Below, piece after piece: positions 9,678 to 18,933 of a stretch of 64,000 nt of DNA. A program made the translations under genes and the position numbers. The notes below the pieces were generated by a model. That model ran no database searches and had not been told where the DNA came from. It was given only the letters and a program-made list of their open reading frames with translations. The stretch spans positions 1 through 64,000 of the forward strand of contig MPUH01000225.1 in the NCBI GenBank assembly GCA_001970955.1, written 5' to 3'. Source of the stretch: Stentor coeruleus. Lineage: Eukaryota; Ciliophora; Heterotrichea; Heterotrichida; Stentoridae. Position 1 is the first letter of the stretch; each line of letters starts with the position of its first letter.

Positions 9678-10856
9678 ATGGAGCAAGACGACCCGTGCAC
9701 AACACCTAGAGACGGACAAGATCCTAAAATTTGGTCCTTACAAATCGGTTCTCCTCCATTTTCTCTATTACTAGGTGCACCTTTCGACCCTTCATCTCCA
9801 CCTCCAACATATCTTTCTATAAACTACTTAAATAGAGACCGACCAACAAATAAAGCATCTCAACTCGCTGGTTATGAACTTCTCCCAGAAGGAGGTCTTC
9901 AATGTACAGATGAACGAGTTTTAGCAAATCAAGGTGGGGTTATTATGGAAGTCATAGCTCAAGTCACTGCTTGTCTTTTAAAAGGCAAAGGTTTAGTTGG
10001 GTTAAGTTTACCAATACGACTTTTTGAACCTAGATCAACATTAGAACGTATGCTTGATAGATGGGCTTTTATGCCTGTATTTTTAGATAATGTTGAAAGA
10101 TTCGATATACTAGAAAAATTTAAAAAAGTTATTTTAGTAGCTGTTGCTGGACTTTATGTCTCACCAAGTCAGGAAAAACCATTTAATCCTTTACTTGGGG
10201 AAACTTTACAAGCATATTGGCCTAATGGTGCTGAAGCTTTTTGTGAACATACAGTACATCATCCACCTATAACTAATTTCCAAATTAGAGGAAAAGGTTT
10301 TAAGATTGAAGGGCATTTGGAACTTGTTGGTAAATTTAAGAAAAACTCACTTGTTGGAGGATTTAGTGGGAAAGTTAATGTGATTTTTGATTCAGGACAA
10401 GTTGTTTCGTATAGTTATCCTCAGTTCAGAGCTGGGGGAATGATTTTTGGTTCAAGGACAGTGAATTGGGCGAATGAAATGACTTTTGAAGACCAGAAAA
10501 ATGGTTTGACTGCGACGATATCTTTTGGCCCGAAAAGGAAAAAGTCGTGGTTTAAAAAAGCTATAGGGAAAAACGATGATTTTACTGGGGAAATACTGTG
10601 TAAAGGGAATAAAGTGTGTGAAATTATGGGAAGTTGGCTTGAAGGGTTAGCTTTTGATGGGGTTAAAGAATGGGATTCAAATACGCATTTGCCTGTTTTT
10701 CATCAATTTGTCGTGAATCCTCTGCCTAGTGACTGGAGATATAGAGAAGATCTTGTCTGGTTGGCTAAAGGGAACTCTGAAATAGCTCAAAAGTGGAAAT
10801 ACAAAATAGAAAATAGACAAAGGGAGGATAGGAAATTAAGAGGACATAAGCATTGA
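9678..10856 (+). CDS. Oxysterol-binding protein-related lipid transfer protein
   Basis: This 392-aa protein consists of the OSBP-related (ORD) lipid-transfer domain without a PH domain, ankyrin repeats or an obvious FFAT motif. It contains LPIRLFEPRSTLERM, the NPLLGETL motif and the signature EHTVHHPP at 190-197, whose paired histidines bind the phosphoinositide headgroup in known family members. This suggests exchange of sterol or phosphatidylserine for a phosphoinositide at membrane contact sites. The C-terminal WRYREDLVWLAKGN block is also typical. The length fits a short ORP such as yeast Osh4. The start follows an A/T-rich leader, and the stop is TGA. Confidence 0.92.
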   Translation: MEQDDPCTTPRDGQDPKIWSLQIGSPPFSLLLGAPFDPSSPPPTYLSINYLNRDRPTNKASQLAGYELLPEGGLQCTDERVLANQGGVIMEVIAQVTACLLKGKGLVGLSLPIRLFEPRSTLERMLDRWAFMPVFLDNVERFDILEKFKKVILVAVAGLYVSPSQEKPFNPLLGETLQAYWPNGAEAFCEHTVHHPPITNFQIRGKGFKIEGHLELVGKFKKNSLVGGFSGKVNVIFDSGQVVSYSYPQFRAGGMIFGSRTVNWANEMTFEDQKNGLTATISFGPKRKKSWFKKAIGKNDDFTGEILCKGNKVCEIMGSWLEGLAFDGVKEWDSNTHLPVFHQFVVNPLPSDWRYREDLVWLAKGNSEIAQKWKYKIENRQREDRKLRGHKH

Positions 10857-11019
10857 TCATTATTTTACGTTTATTTCATTAGGAAAGTATATTTTTTTTA
10901 TAATCATCCAATAGTTTATGTTTAACATCAAAGTTGTTGAATATTTTTCAAAGAAAATTTTGAGTATACAGATTTTGTTTTTAAAAATAAGGACTGGTTA
11001 TGATTTTAAATTATAATTA

Positions 11020-12051
11020 ATGGATAAACCAAGTGAGGAACAAGGAGTACTGATAGAAATACCAGCAACAGCTTCAGGGGAACTTCTTTATCAACCTGAG
11101 AATTTTATACGGTCAGATATAGACTCAAGTCAAAGCAAGACAATTTGTGTATGTCTGAAAAGTCCAGGCAAAAATCCTATATTGAAAAAATCAACTTCAC
11201 TTCGTCAAGTGAATATAGTAAACAGTCTTAAAGAACGTCATATGCTTACAGAAACTAAACTATCAAATCAAAGAATGGAACATAAAGCTAACATAATACG
11301 ACAACTACAAGAAGTGCCTGAAATCAACCATTTATCAAGAAAAATAGCTGAAACTAAAAACAAAAGTATAATAGAAGCATCATTTACAAACAAAAAACTA
11401 ATGAAAACTCAACAAACAATTTACTCATCAAAACTTTCACAGTCTTTACAAAAAAGTTCATCCTTAAAACCCAATCTTTTAAAATCCTCTAATTTCAAAC
11501 AAAATAATATCATAGGACAATTTAAAAATTATATAAAACTACAAGATAGGATAAGCCTTGAAGATATAATTGGAAGTCCTCTAACTTCAGATATGTTTAA
11601 AAATAATAATATACTAAATACTTATACTCCAGATACAAAAACTCAAGTCAAAAAGAAAAGTATTATTGAAAGATCGTTGGTTTGGAAAGAGAAAATCAAT
11701 AAAAAACGAGCAGAATGGCGTAAAATCCAAGATATGAATTTACTAAAAGAATGTACTTTTAAACCTCAACTCAGTCCAAAAACTGAATTTAATGATACAG
11801 GGAGTATGATAACAAAACATTATTATGATGTGGAGTTAAGACTGAAAACTTTTATTAAAAAGTCTGAAAGCCCAAAAGCTAGTATAAAATATATCACTGA
11901 TGTTGATGTATTTCCTTGTGAATATTCACAACTTTCTCCTATGAATTATGATGTAAAATATAAACTTGGGTTTAATTTTGATGAATTCGTTGCGAGAGCT
12001 AAGCCTATGGCGAATTATCAGATGATTAATAAGGAAGTAGATATGGAATAA
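11020..12051 (+). CDS. Hypothetical basic protein with CTFKP motif
   Basis: I do not recognise this 343-aa protein. It is Lys/Ser/Asn-rich and mostly low in predicted structure. It has one strongly charged helical stretch (IERSLVWKEKINKKRAEW) followed by KECTFKPQLSP. A CTFKP-type tag after a charged helix recurs in many ciliate and protist proteins of unknown function, some linked to cilia or cytoskeleton; that link is only suggestive here. The frame is long, begins in the usual A/T-rich start context and ends 87 bp from a convergent gene, so I take it as real. Confidence 0.65.
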   Translation: MDKPSEEQGVLIEIPATASGELLYQPENFIRSDIDSSQSKTICVCLKSPGKNPILKKSTSLRQVNIVNSLKERHMLTETKLSNQRMEHKANIIRQLQEVPEINHLSRKIAETKNKSIIEASFTNKKLMKTQQTIYSSKLSQSLQKSSSLKPNLLKSSNFKQNNIIGQFKNYIKLQDRISLEDIIGSPLTSDMFKNNNILNTYTPDTKTQVKKKSIIERSLVWKEKINKKRAEWRKIQDMNLLKECTFKPQLSPKTEFNDTGSMITKHYYDVELRLKTFIKKSESPKASIKYITDVDVFPCEYSQLSPMNYDVKYKLGFNFDEFVARAKPMANYQMINKEVDME

Positions 12052-12138
12052 GATTTTAATAATAAGAATTAGGATGAATATAAGGGGTTTTTTTTATAAA
12101 GATAATATTTTTATAAGTTTTAAAAGCTAAAAAAACTG

Positions 12139-12525
12139 TTATTTATGGGTTAAAATATGATGCTTTAAGTTGCTTAAATTTAATTTTACCCTTGGTCCAC
12201 AGTTTTCGCAATAAAAATTCATTTCAGTCCGCTTGAAACTTTTTTCTTGAGGGCAGATTTTGAAAAAATATGGTCTTTTATCTGATTCAATGCTAACTCT
12301 TAAAGGCATTTGCGTGTCTGCTTCTATATCAAAATCTTTCCCTTTGCCGAAATCACTAACAATTTTAAGCCTGTATATTAAATCTTCAAGGTATTGGGAT
12401 TCAATTAATTGGAACACTTCGATCATTTCTTTTGATAGCTCGCATAAAGTTTCGAATGTGTGACCTGATTTAGTCAATTTTTCTATCCAAGTTTGCTCGT
12501 TTGTAAATACGTAAGAAATATCCAT
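12139..12525 (-). CDS. Hypothetical protein with C-terminal zinc-finger-like motif
   Basis: I do not recognise this 128-aa protein. The N-terminal two thirds look helical (TFETLCELSKEMIEVFQLIE). The C-terminus has CENCG followed by KHHILTHK, a Cys2/His2-like arrangement with room for one zinc ion. It converges with the upstream plus-strand gene, 87 bp between stops. A single small finger may bind nucleic acid or protein. The start has the TATAAAATG context seen across the window. Confidence 0.55.
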   Translation of the reverse strand: MDISYVFTNEQTWIEKLTKSGHTFETLCELSKEMIEVFQLIESQYLEDLIYRLKIVSDFGKGKDFDIEADTQMPLRVSIESDKRPYFFKICPQEKSFKRTEMNFYCENCGPRVKLNLSNLKHHILTHK

Positions 12526-12672
12526 TTTATATTGGCATTAGATAATTCAAATTTGTAAATTTTTATAAGTATAAAAGATAGGATTGTGTGGATTATGGGT
12601 TATGAATTATGAACTAAAAAAAAATATTCTTAGATGATAGGTACTTTTAATATTATAAATTTCATTAAAATT
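12526..12672. other. Short intergenic stretch
   Basis: A/T-rich upstream region of the minus-strand gene to its left. I see nothing specific in it. Confidence 0.4.
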
Positions 12673-12939
12673 ATGATAACTGAGATTTTTGGTAAAGAAA
12701 ATTATAAAGAGGACTTAAAAAGAAATTTTAGTCACGTAATGAAAATAATACCTGGTTGTAATCATGATGAAATACTATAAAATTTTGTCGATGCCTTTCA
12801 GAAAAATCCTTGAAGAAAAGATTAAAAAATCGTAATCCTAGACCAATTAAAAAGGAAAATACTAAAATACATACTATATTTTTACAGTCAAAAATTCTTA
12901 CTAAGACAACATTCTAATATTTCATATCTTGTAAAATAA
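12673..12939 (+). pseudogene. Coding-like remnant with in-frame stops
   Basis: From an ATG at 12673 one frame reads through 88 codons to a final TAA at 12937, with protein-like composition (for example HVMKIIPGCNHDEIL, then NFVDAFQKNP). It is broken by stops at 12778 (TAA), 12811 (TGA) and 12823 (TAA). No 15-16 nt gt...ag intron removes them. I do not recognise a family. It may be a decayed gene or chance; similar remnants lie near 20.4 and 41.4 kb. Confidence 0.3.
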
Positions 12940-13121
12940 CCCATAATCTATGTTAATTTTTTTTCTTTATCCTTTTTCCAAAATTCCAACATAAAACGAG
13001 TTGGATTATCAGATAGACCATCTTTTAACAGTACCTTATCAATTTTCCCAAATTAAATCTGCTTAAGTAGAAAAAATCCATTTTATATTATAGTGAAAAT
13101 GTTAAATGATAATTTTTATAT

Positions 13122-13307
13122 ATGGGAAGTTGTATATGCTCTAAACAGAAACCAAATCCGACAGGTCCAGATGCTGACCAACAAAGCTTAAATACTTTAG
13201 AAAAAAATAGGCTAAAAAATCAAGTACTTGTGAATAAAATTGGGACTGCTCCTCAGTTAAGATTAGAATCTAATGTTTTGTACGCTAAAAGAAAACCAAA
13301 GGAATAA
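13122..13307 (+). CDS. Small putative N-myristoylated protein
   Basis: This 61-aa frame starts MGSCICSK: Gly2 with nearby Cys4 and Cys6 suggests N-myristoylation plus palmitoylation, as in small membrane-anchored adaptors. The rest is polar and basic with no known domain. It sits alone, with about 1.4 kb of noncoding DNA downstream, in the usual A/T-rich start context (tatATGGG). It is short enough to be chance, but the acylation signature makes it a credible gene. Its N-terminus resembles the MGNCC start of the kinase at 37199, which is anchored in the same way. Confidence 0.5.
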   Translation: MGSCICSKQKPNPTGPDADQQSLNTLEKNRLKNQVLVNKIGTAPQLRLESNVLYAKRKPKE

Positions 13308-14730
13308 AATTTATTATAAATACTTATTCACTTAAAAAGTATTGTGCGTTTAAATATTTTGTGATGATTTTGTTTTGGGGTGATGATTTTTTCTTGTTAA
13401 TAGTTTCATAATTTCTTTAATTGTTGAATGATTTCTGATGTGAGGATGAGTGTGGGAGTTTATTGTATAAGGTTAATATTTAAGAATATAGGAAAATTAA
13501 AAAAATATGAATTAAGTTGTTGTTTGGATTATGCTTTAAGAGAAAAGCTAATTTTTTATTGGATTTTATGTGTTAAGAAGAAAGATAAAATTATTTTTTA
13601 TATTGTGTTTCCAGATGTTTGGATTTTTATATATTAATTTTTATGGATGTGTTTATAGATTTGAAGCTAGAATTTTATGTTTCTTTTATATTTTCTTAAG
13701 AATAAAATTATATTTATAAGTTTTAAATTAATAATTATGTCAAATTGTTCATACAACCTTTTTGTAACTAGTATACAATTTACGGTATTAGAAATTTTCG
13801 CTATATTTCATAATATAATCATTTAATCAAATTTATCAAAAGCTCTATTCTGATTATTATATCATCTACACATAAAATCCTATCACCCCTTATTTCAACA
13901 ATTTTTATCGAAGTTCAAAATTTCAAGTATCAAAAAAAATCAGCCTTTTATAAACTCTTCCATGCATAAAATCTCTCATAAAACACTAACCCAAAATCCA
14001 AATCCCAATTTCTCAAATCAAAGTATATTAAAACTTCACAAATATCATACCCAAAGCAAGTATATGTAAATAAAAAAATATAATAATATCATTAAATCAT
14101 TTAAGTAGATTTGCTTATATAAACTCGCTTTTATCAAATCCTTTTTATTCTTCTTAACCTTATCAGATTCCTAATAACTATTTTCCACAACACCTTAAAA
14201 CATTTTCTATCTTTCATTCTCTTAACTTCATAAAAAATCCTTGTATCATCATAAATCTAACATAAAAATTATCATCCTCTATCATAATTATCATTATTAC
14301 TATTCATTAAAATATTAATCATCCATAAATCCTCAAGCCAAAAACCCATCCAAAAACTTTTATCCAGTATCAAGCATAATACCAAAAAGTAAGAATAATT
14401 TCCAATCTAATAATTTCCCTAAATTCATTTCATCCAAAATCTAATCCTACACTTTAATCACTTCATCATCACCTAATATCCCATTATAAGATATTTCATT
14501 CCCATTTTCCAAAAACATATCAAAATCACTCTTACAACTTACCCGTTTTTCATAAAATCATCCCATCTCCTTCTCTTATCTTCAAAACTTGTATACCCAT
14601 TTTATTTATAAATATTATCGTATTTCTATAATAAACTTTGCATAAGAAAATAGCAACTATTAAAACGATATAATTATATTAATGTCTGGCTAATATTTTC
14701 TTAATAAGGTAAATTGAATTATGCATATAA
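13308..14730. other. Intergenic, 1.4 kb, with skew switch
   Basis: The left part (to about 13700) is G/T-rich on the plus strand, and the right part (about 13800-14620) is A/C/T-rich with very few G, as upstream of other genes here. A 69-codon open frame at 13428-13637 is hydrophobic and without motifs, so I do not call it. No repeat or RNA gene was seen. Confidence 0.5.
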
Positions 14731-16056
14731 ATGTTAAAGTTTTTGTCTAGGCCTGTGTCTAGTCTACGTAAAGCTCTTGAAGATAAAATTGTGATTGATC
14801 GTGAAAGACTTACAAAACTCAAGAAAGAACATGGAGCAGTGCCAATTGACAAGATAACTTTGGATCAAATGGTTCGAGGTATGAAAAGTGTTAAGGCACT
14901 TCTAACAGAAACCTCACGTTTAGATCCATTTAAAGGAATTAGATTTCGTGGTTTATCTATTCCTGAATGCCAGGTTCAATTACCAGCAAAATATCGCGAA
15001 CCATTACCTGAGTCAATGTTCTGGCTCTTGTTAACTGGAAGTGTTCCAACACAAGAACAAGTAGAAGAACTTAGAGGGGAACTTGCAAGTAAAGCAAAAA
15101 TACCTGAAAAAGTTAAAAGCTTATTAGCAAGTTTGCCTAAGAACATGCATCCTTTAACTCAGTTATCTCTTGGTGTTTTAGCTTTGGGTGAAAATTCCTA
15201 CTTTGATACTGCCTATAACAAAGGGATGAAAAAATCAGAATACTGGAAGCCTATGCTTGAAGATTCTATTAACTTAGTTGCTAAAGTCCCAACTATAGCT
15301 GCTACAATTTATAGGAATGTGTATAAGGATGGAAAAGTTTCTGAGCCAAGAGAAGATCTTGATTGGGCTGAAAACTATTCACGCATGTTAGGTTGGGAAG
15401 ATACCAACTTCTTTGAAATGATGCGTCTTAATCTTTGTCTTCACTGCGATCATGAAGGTGGTAACGTTAGCACCCATGCCGCACATTTAGTAGGTTCTGC
15501 TCTTTCTGATGCTTATAAATCATACTCAGCTGGTTTAAATGGTTTAGCTGGTCCTCTTCATGGTTTAGCAAATCAAGAATGCTTAAAATGGTTATTAGAC
15601 CTTCGTCAAATTGTAGGAGATGATCCAACAGATGCAGCAGTAGAAGTTTATGTTAGACAAAATTTAAGAGATGGGAAAATCATCCCAGGTTATGGTCATC
15701 CAGTATTAAGACAAACTGATCCAAGGTTTATTGCAATGTTAGATTTTGCTAATAAAGTCATTGAAGACTGCCCAACTTTGAAAGCTGTAGAAATTTGTTA
15801 TAAGGTTGTCCCAAAAATCCTTAAGGATATTGGGGATATTAAAAACCCATATCCTAATGTTAATGCTATTAGTGGGGCGGTGATGTATTATTATGGGCTT
15901 AGTGAGTTAGAGTTTTATACAGCGGTTTTTGGAGTTTCGAGGACTTTGGGAATTGCTGCGAATATGGTTTGGGATAGAGCGTTAGGACTTCCTATTGAAA
16001 GACCAGGGAGTTTGACTTTAGAGAACTTGGAGGAAATAGGCCAGAAAAGTAGTTAA
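14731..16056 (+). CDS. CS: Citrate synthase, mitochondrial type, Asp375 replaced by Asn
   Basis: This 441-aa protein is a eukaryotic (type I) citrate synthase, which condenses acetyl-CoA with oxaloacetate at the head of the TCA cycle. The N-terminus (MLKFLSRPVSSLRKAL) looks like a mitochondrial presequence. Present are CDHEGGNVSTHAAHLVGS, catalytic His277 (GPLHGLANQE) and His323 (GYGHPVLRQTDPR), and the oxaloacetate-binding Arg in FGVSRTLG. These align with pig His274, His320 and Arg401 at a constant offset of three. The third catalytic residue, pig Asp375, is Asn378 here (PNVNAISG; codon AAT at 15862-15864). In the pig enzyme that Asp is the base that deprotonates acetyl-CoA, so this copy may be weak or non-catalytic. 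Tetrahymena citrate synthase doubles as a 14-nm filament protein, so a structural role is possible but unproven. Confidence 0.93.
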   Translation: MLKFLSRPVSSLRKALEDKIVIDRERLTKLKKEHGAVPIDKITLDQMVRGMKSVKALLTETSRLDPFKGIRFRGLSIPECQVQLPAKYREPLPESMFWLLLTGSVPTQEQVEELRGELASKAKIPEKVKSLLASLPKNMHPLTQLSLGVLALGENSYFDTAYNKGMKKSEYWKPMLEDSINLVAKVPTIAATIYRNVYKDGKVSEPREDLDWAENYSRMLGWEDTNFFEMMRLNLCLHCDHEGGNVSTHAAHLVGSALSDAYKSYSAGLNGLAGPLHGLANQECLKWLLDLRQIVGDDPTDAAVEVYVRQNLRDGKIIPGYGHPVLRQTDPRFIAMLDFANKVIEDCPTLKAVEICYKVVPKILKDIGDIKNPYPNVNAISGAVMYYYGLSELEFYTAVFGVSRTLGIAANMVWDRALGLPIERPGSLTLENLEEIGQKSS

Positions 16057-16425
16057 ATATTCTTTAATCTTCAGTAGGATTTACTGATTTTGTGTGATTT
16101 TTTTTTTTGTGGGAATTTTAAGTTTTAGTATTTTTTTTTTTAGGATGTACGTTTAAATGTTGATGGTAAAAGAGTTGTGTGTTTGTGGAATAGGGTGTTA
16201 AGATAAGATATGAATGAATGTTTGAAGGGGAAAATGGGTTTGTTCATGTATTAGAGCATGAAGTTTTTAAGCTATTATTTGATTTGCAAATATAACACCT
16301 TGATGTGTAAATTGTTCTAATAAACATCAAAGAAAATAATTCCTTTTCTATTTTTCTTACATCCAAAACTAATCTAAACAGCCCCATATTTCCTATTAAA
16401 TTCTCTTTTCCTATTAAAACTTAAT
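16057..16425. other. Intergenic between convergent genes
   Basis: The first 200 bp are G/T-rich on the plus strand with two T runs, and the remainder is C/A-rich. It contains the 3' ends of citrate synthase and the transporter gene. Nothing else was recognised. Confidence 0.4.
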
Positions 16426-17406
16426 CTACGTAGAAATACTTTCATTCGCTAAACTATCATGTATTTCATTATCTTTTTGTTGAGTTTTCAGCTTCGTAAA
16501 AACACTAACAATAAAATTCCCTACAACAATTATAGACCCACCAATCCAAGTAAACATCGAAGGTTCTCTTTGAAATCCACACATCCAAGCGAAAATACTC
16601 CCAAAAACAGGTTCAAAAAAAACTATAACAGTCAAAACCAAAGGACTTGTATGCTTAAGTACATAATACAATGACCCATTTCCAATAAACCCAACAATAA
16701 TTCCAAGATAAACAGCATAAAGGCCTTGAATATTATATAAATATGCTACAATCTGTCCACCAACACTAAATCCACTAGCTCCATACAAACATATTGAATA
16801 TATTAAAGATACGAAGAAACAAAAAATTGCTGAGGAAAGGTGGATTATAAAAAGACTCATAAAAGGTTGATCAATTAATAATTTTTCTGTAGTAATAAAA
16901 TGAAACCATATAGCAAATGCTCCTGCTAAAGCAACAAGATCACCTGGAATTGTTGAACCTTCAGAATTTTCACCTTCTAAGCATATAACTATCATACCTG
17001 AAAAACCAATAAGCACACCAATAATCTCAAGTTTCCTTATAGGTTTACATGTTATAAGATGATATGCTACTATTAATAATGGTGTGGAACATAAAAAAAG
17101 CAGAGAATGAGCTACAGATGTTAGGTCTAGGCTCAATGTCCATAAACAAAAATGCGAACCTTGAAAGATTCCTGAGATAATCATTGTTTTTAAATTAGTC
17201 TTCAGTTGAGATTTGTAAGCAATTTTATTTGCCTTCCATGTAAATAAAACACATCCGTAATAACAGTAGGCGTTTAATTGTATTCGCCAACAAGCTTTCA
17301 TAAAAGGATCAACTATTGTAATTGCGTCAAAAGCACTTGCAGCTGAAGCAATGCAGATAGTTCCTACAACACTTGCCAGAATTACTAGATAGCCTTCTTT
17401 TCTCAT
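16426..17406 (-). CDS. EamA/DMT-superfamily membrane transporter
   Basis: This 326-aa protein has about ten transmembrane segments arranged as two EamA-like halves (roughly 8-150 and 165-305), typical of drug/metabolite transporters. The first helix lies at 8-25. The inter-helix pattern GVLIGFSGMIVICLEGE near 136 and the second-half motif LTVIVFFEPVFGSIFAW near 255 are characteristic; the latter carries the conserved EP of the family. The substrate cannot be inferred; eukaryotic relatives include solute carrier SLC35 G/F-type proteins. The short C-terminal tail is polar. It is divergently paired with the gene at 17592, and a tandem palindromic repeat lies in the shared promoter region. Confidence 0.8.
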   Translation of the reverse strand: MRKEGYLVILASVVGTICIASAASAFDAITIVDPFMKACWRIQLNAYCYYGCVLFTWKANKIAYKSQLKTNLKTMIISGIFQGSHFCLWTLSLDLTSVAHSLLFLCSTPLLIVAYHLITCKPIRKLEIIGVLIGFSGMIVICLEGENSEGSTIPGDLVALAGAFAIWFHFITTEKLLIDQPFMSLFIIHLSSAIFCFFVSLIYSICLYGASGFSVGGQIVAYLYNIQGLYAVYLGIIVGFIGNGSLYYVLKHTSPLVLTVIVFFEPVFGSIFAWMCGFQREPSMFTWIGGSIIVVGNFIVSVFTKLKTQQKDNEIHDSLANESIST

Positions 17407-17437
17407 ATATATAATCTATATATATGGAAATTTTTAG

Positions 17438-17523
17438 ATTCTATAATATTTAAGAGCTAAATGCTCTCTTAAGTATTTATATTCTATAATATTTAAGAGC
17501 TAAATGCTCTCTTAAGTATTTAA
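17438..17523. repeat. Tandem 43-bp repeat carrying an inverted repeat
   Basis: Two 43-bp copies (starting at 17438 and 17481) each contain an imperfect inverted repeat, tttaagagc-taaat-gctctctt aag, able to fold as a hairpin or act as a two-fold-symmetric protein site. They lie within the 185 bp between divergent start codons of the transporter and the gene at 17592, so a shared regulatory element is a reasonable guess. Confidence 0.75.
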
Positions 17524-17591
17524 ATTTTAAATAAATACCAAATTATTTTATAATAAGATATACTGGCTGGTATCTCAGTCAAAAAATTATA

Positions 17592-18197
17592 ATGGAATCT
17601 AAAGATCTTTTAGAAGCTCTTAATGTTTCACCATCTAATCTCTCAAAACAAGGTCAAAGCTTTCTAAAACAATTAGGCGAAATAGCTGAGTTATTACAAA
17701 TGAACCCAAACGAAAGCAATATAGAATTAGCTTTATGTGAATTCCTTTTAAGCTACGAATCATCAATAGCATCATTTAATATCGAAGCTGAAAACTTAAA
17801 TAAAAGCCAAGAACTTCTTAAAGAAACTTTCCTTATACACAACTCATTGAAAAACATAGGAAAAAGCCCATTAGAAAATACTGGTGAAAGCCCGGATTTG
17901 ATAAAATCATTACAAAAAGAAGCTAAAGAACTTAAAAACAAAGTAAATTCTCAAACAAAAGGGATGTATTCACAAGAAATTGATCATAAAACTTTACTTA
18001 AACTAAGTGATGAATGCGAAGGTATTGCTAAAGAACTGGTTTCTTTACAAGAAAAAAATGAATTATATGGGGATTTTCCTACTGTATTATATATTTAGAG
18101 TGAGTATCATGCACAACAAGCTATTTTAGAAGCAGAAGCTGAGTTAGAAGCTTTAGAGGAAGAGTGGAATATAAAAGTTAATGAAATGCTTGAGTGA
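17592..18197 (+). CDS. Coiled-coil protein, possibly augmin subunit HAUS1; one 15-nt intron
   Basis: The gene has two exons, 17592-18083 and 18099-18197, separated by a 15-nt intron (gtattatatatttag, 18084-18098). The intron itself carries an in-frame stop, so splicing adds 32 residues and gives 196 aa. The protein is almost wholly alpha-helical coiled coil. Its C-terminal block (NELYGDFPT, then AQQAILEAEAELEALEEEW) resembles the end of HAUS1/AUG1, a subunit of the augmin complex that nucleates branching microtubules: a short PP/FPT turn followed by an A..AI.EA..EL helix. That assignment is tentative, because the match is short and coiled coils align easily. Intron length and borders agree with the three in the exportin gene. 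Confidence 0.7.
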
Positions 18198-18604
18198 GTG
18201 TTATTGAATAGTATAAATGATATAATTAGATGTTTTTATTGTCTTTTAAAGATTAAAATGCTTAAAGGTTTTGTTTTGATAAAGATATGCTTATGATTTT
18301 TTTTTTCGTTTGATATTGTTGAGTGATTTAGGAAAAATTAATGTTTTTTCTTTGGAAATTAAATTAGATCTATGGGTTTTTACTATTTTGATAAGGTTTT
18401 TATATAGAATAGAGAGGTATATAAGAAAAATTTATAAATTTGTAAGATGATTTTATTTGAAGGAAAATATAAGCTTTTTGTGCGTTTGTAAAGGATTTTG
18501 TGGTAAGTTTCTGGTGATTTGATTGTATATCTAGATAAAAAAAGTGTTAGACGAAATTTTTGCGAATAAGATTTAGGCGATTTTTAGATGGGTATGGATG
18601 ATGA

Positions 18605-18789
18605 ATATGTATAAGAAGGGATTTCTAATGGTTAGTGATATATTATTTTATCAGTGAGAATAGGTCATCATAGTCAGACCCGAAAGATGAAACATCNATA
18701 TGTATAAGAAGGGATTTCTAATGGTTAGTGATATATTATTTTATCAGTGAGAATAGGTCATCATAGTCAGACCCGAAAGATGAAACATC
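18605..18789. repeat. Assembly join: 92-bp duplicated overlap around an N
   Basis: Positions 18605-18696 and 18698-18789 are identical, separated by a single N at 18697. Exact duplication up to the N indicates two contig ends that overlap but were not merged. The true sequence probably has one copy. Confidence 0.9.
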
Positions 18790-18804
18790 ATATGTATTTA
18801 TATC

Positions 18805-18933
18805 AGCCCATTTATATTATATTCTAATATTTTATCCATATCTCTTACGCTTTAATGCTTTAAAATTTGAAAATTCATAATATANAGCCCATTTATATTA
18901 TATTCTAATATTTTATCCATATCTCTTACGCTT
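18805..18933. repeat. Assembly join: 48-bp duplicated overlap around an N
   Basis: Positions 18805-18852 recur at 18886-18933, with an N at 18885 and about 32 unique bases before the N. Same signature as the other joins. The unique bases are probably a low-quality contig end. Confidence 0.85.

Noticed and set aside
13428-13637. 69-codon open frame downstream of the small acylated protein
   Set aside because: Hydrophobic and motif-free, in G/T-rich 3' flanking sequence. It looks like chance.
18670-18695. Similarity of gacccgaaagatg to a conserved large-subunit rRNA segment
   Set aside because: The match is 13 bases, sense-oriented, and nothing around it resembles rRNA. It is probably chance.
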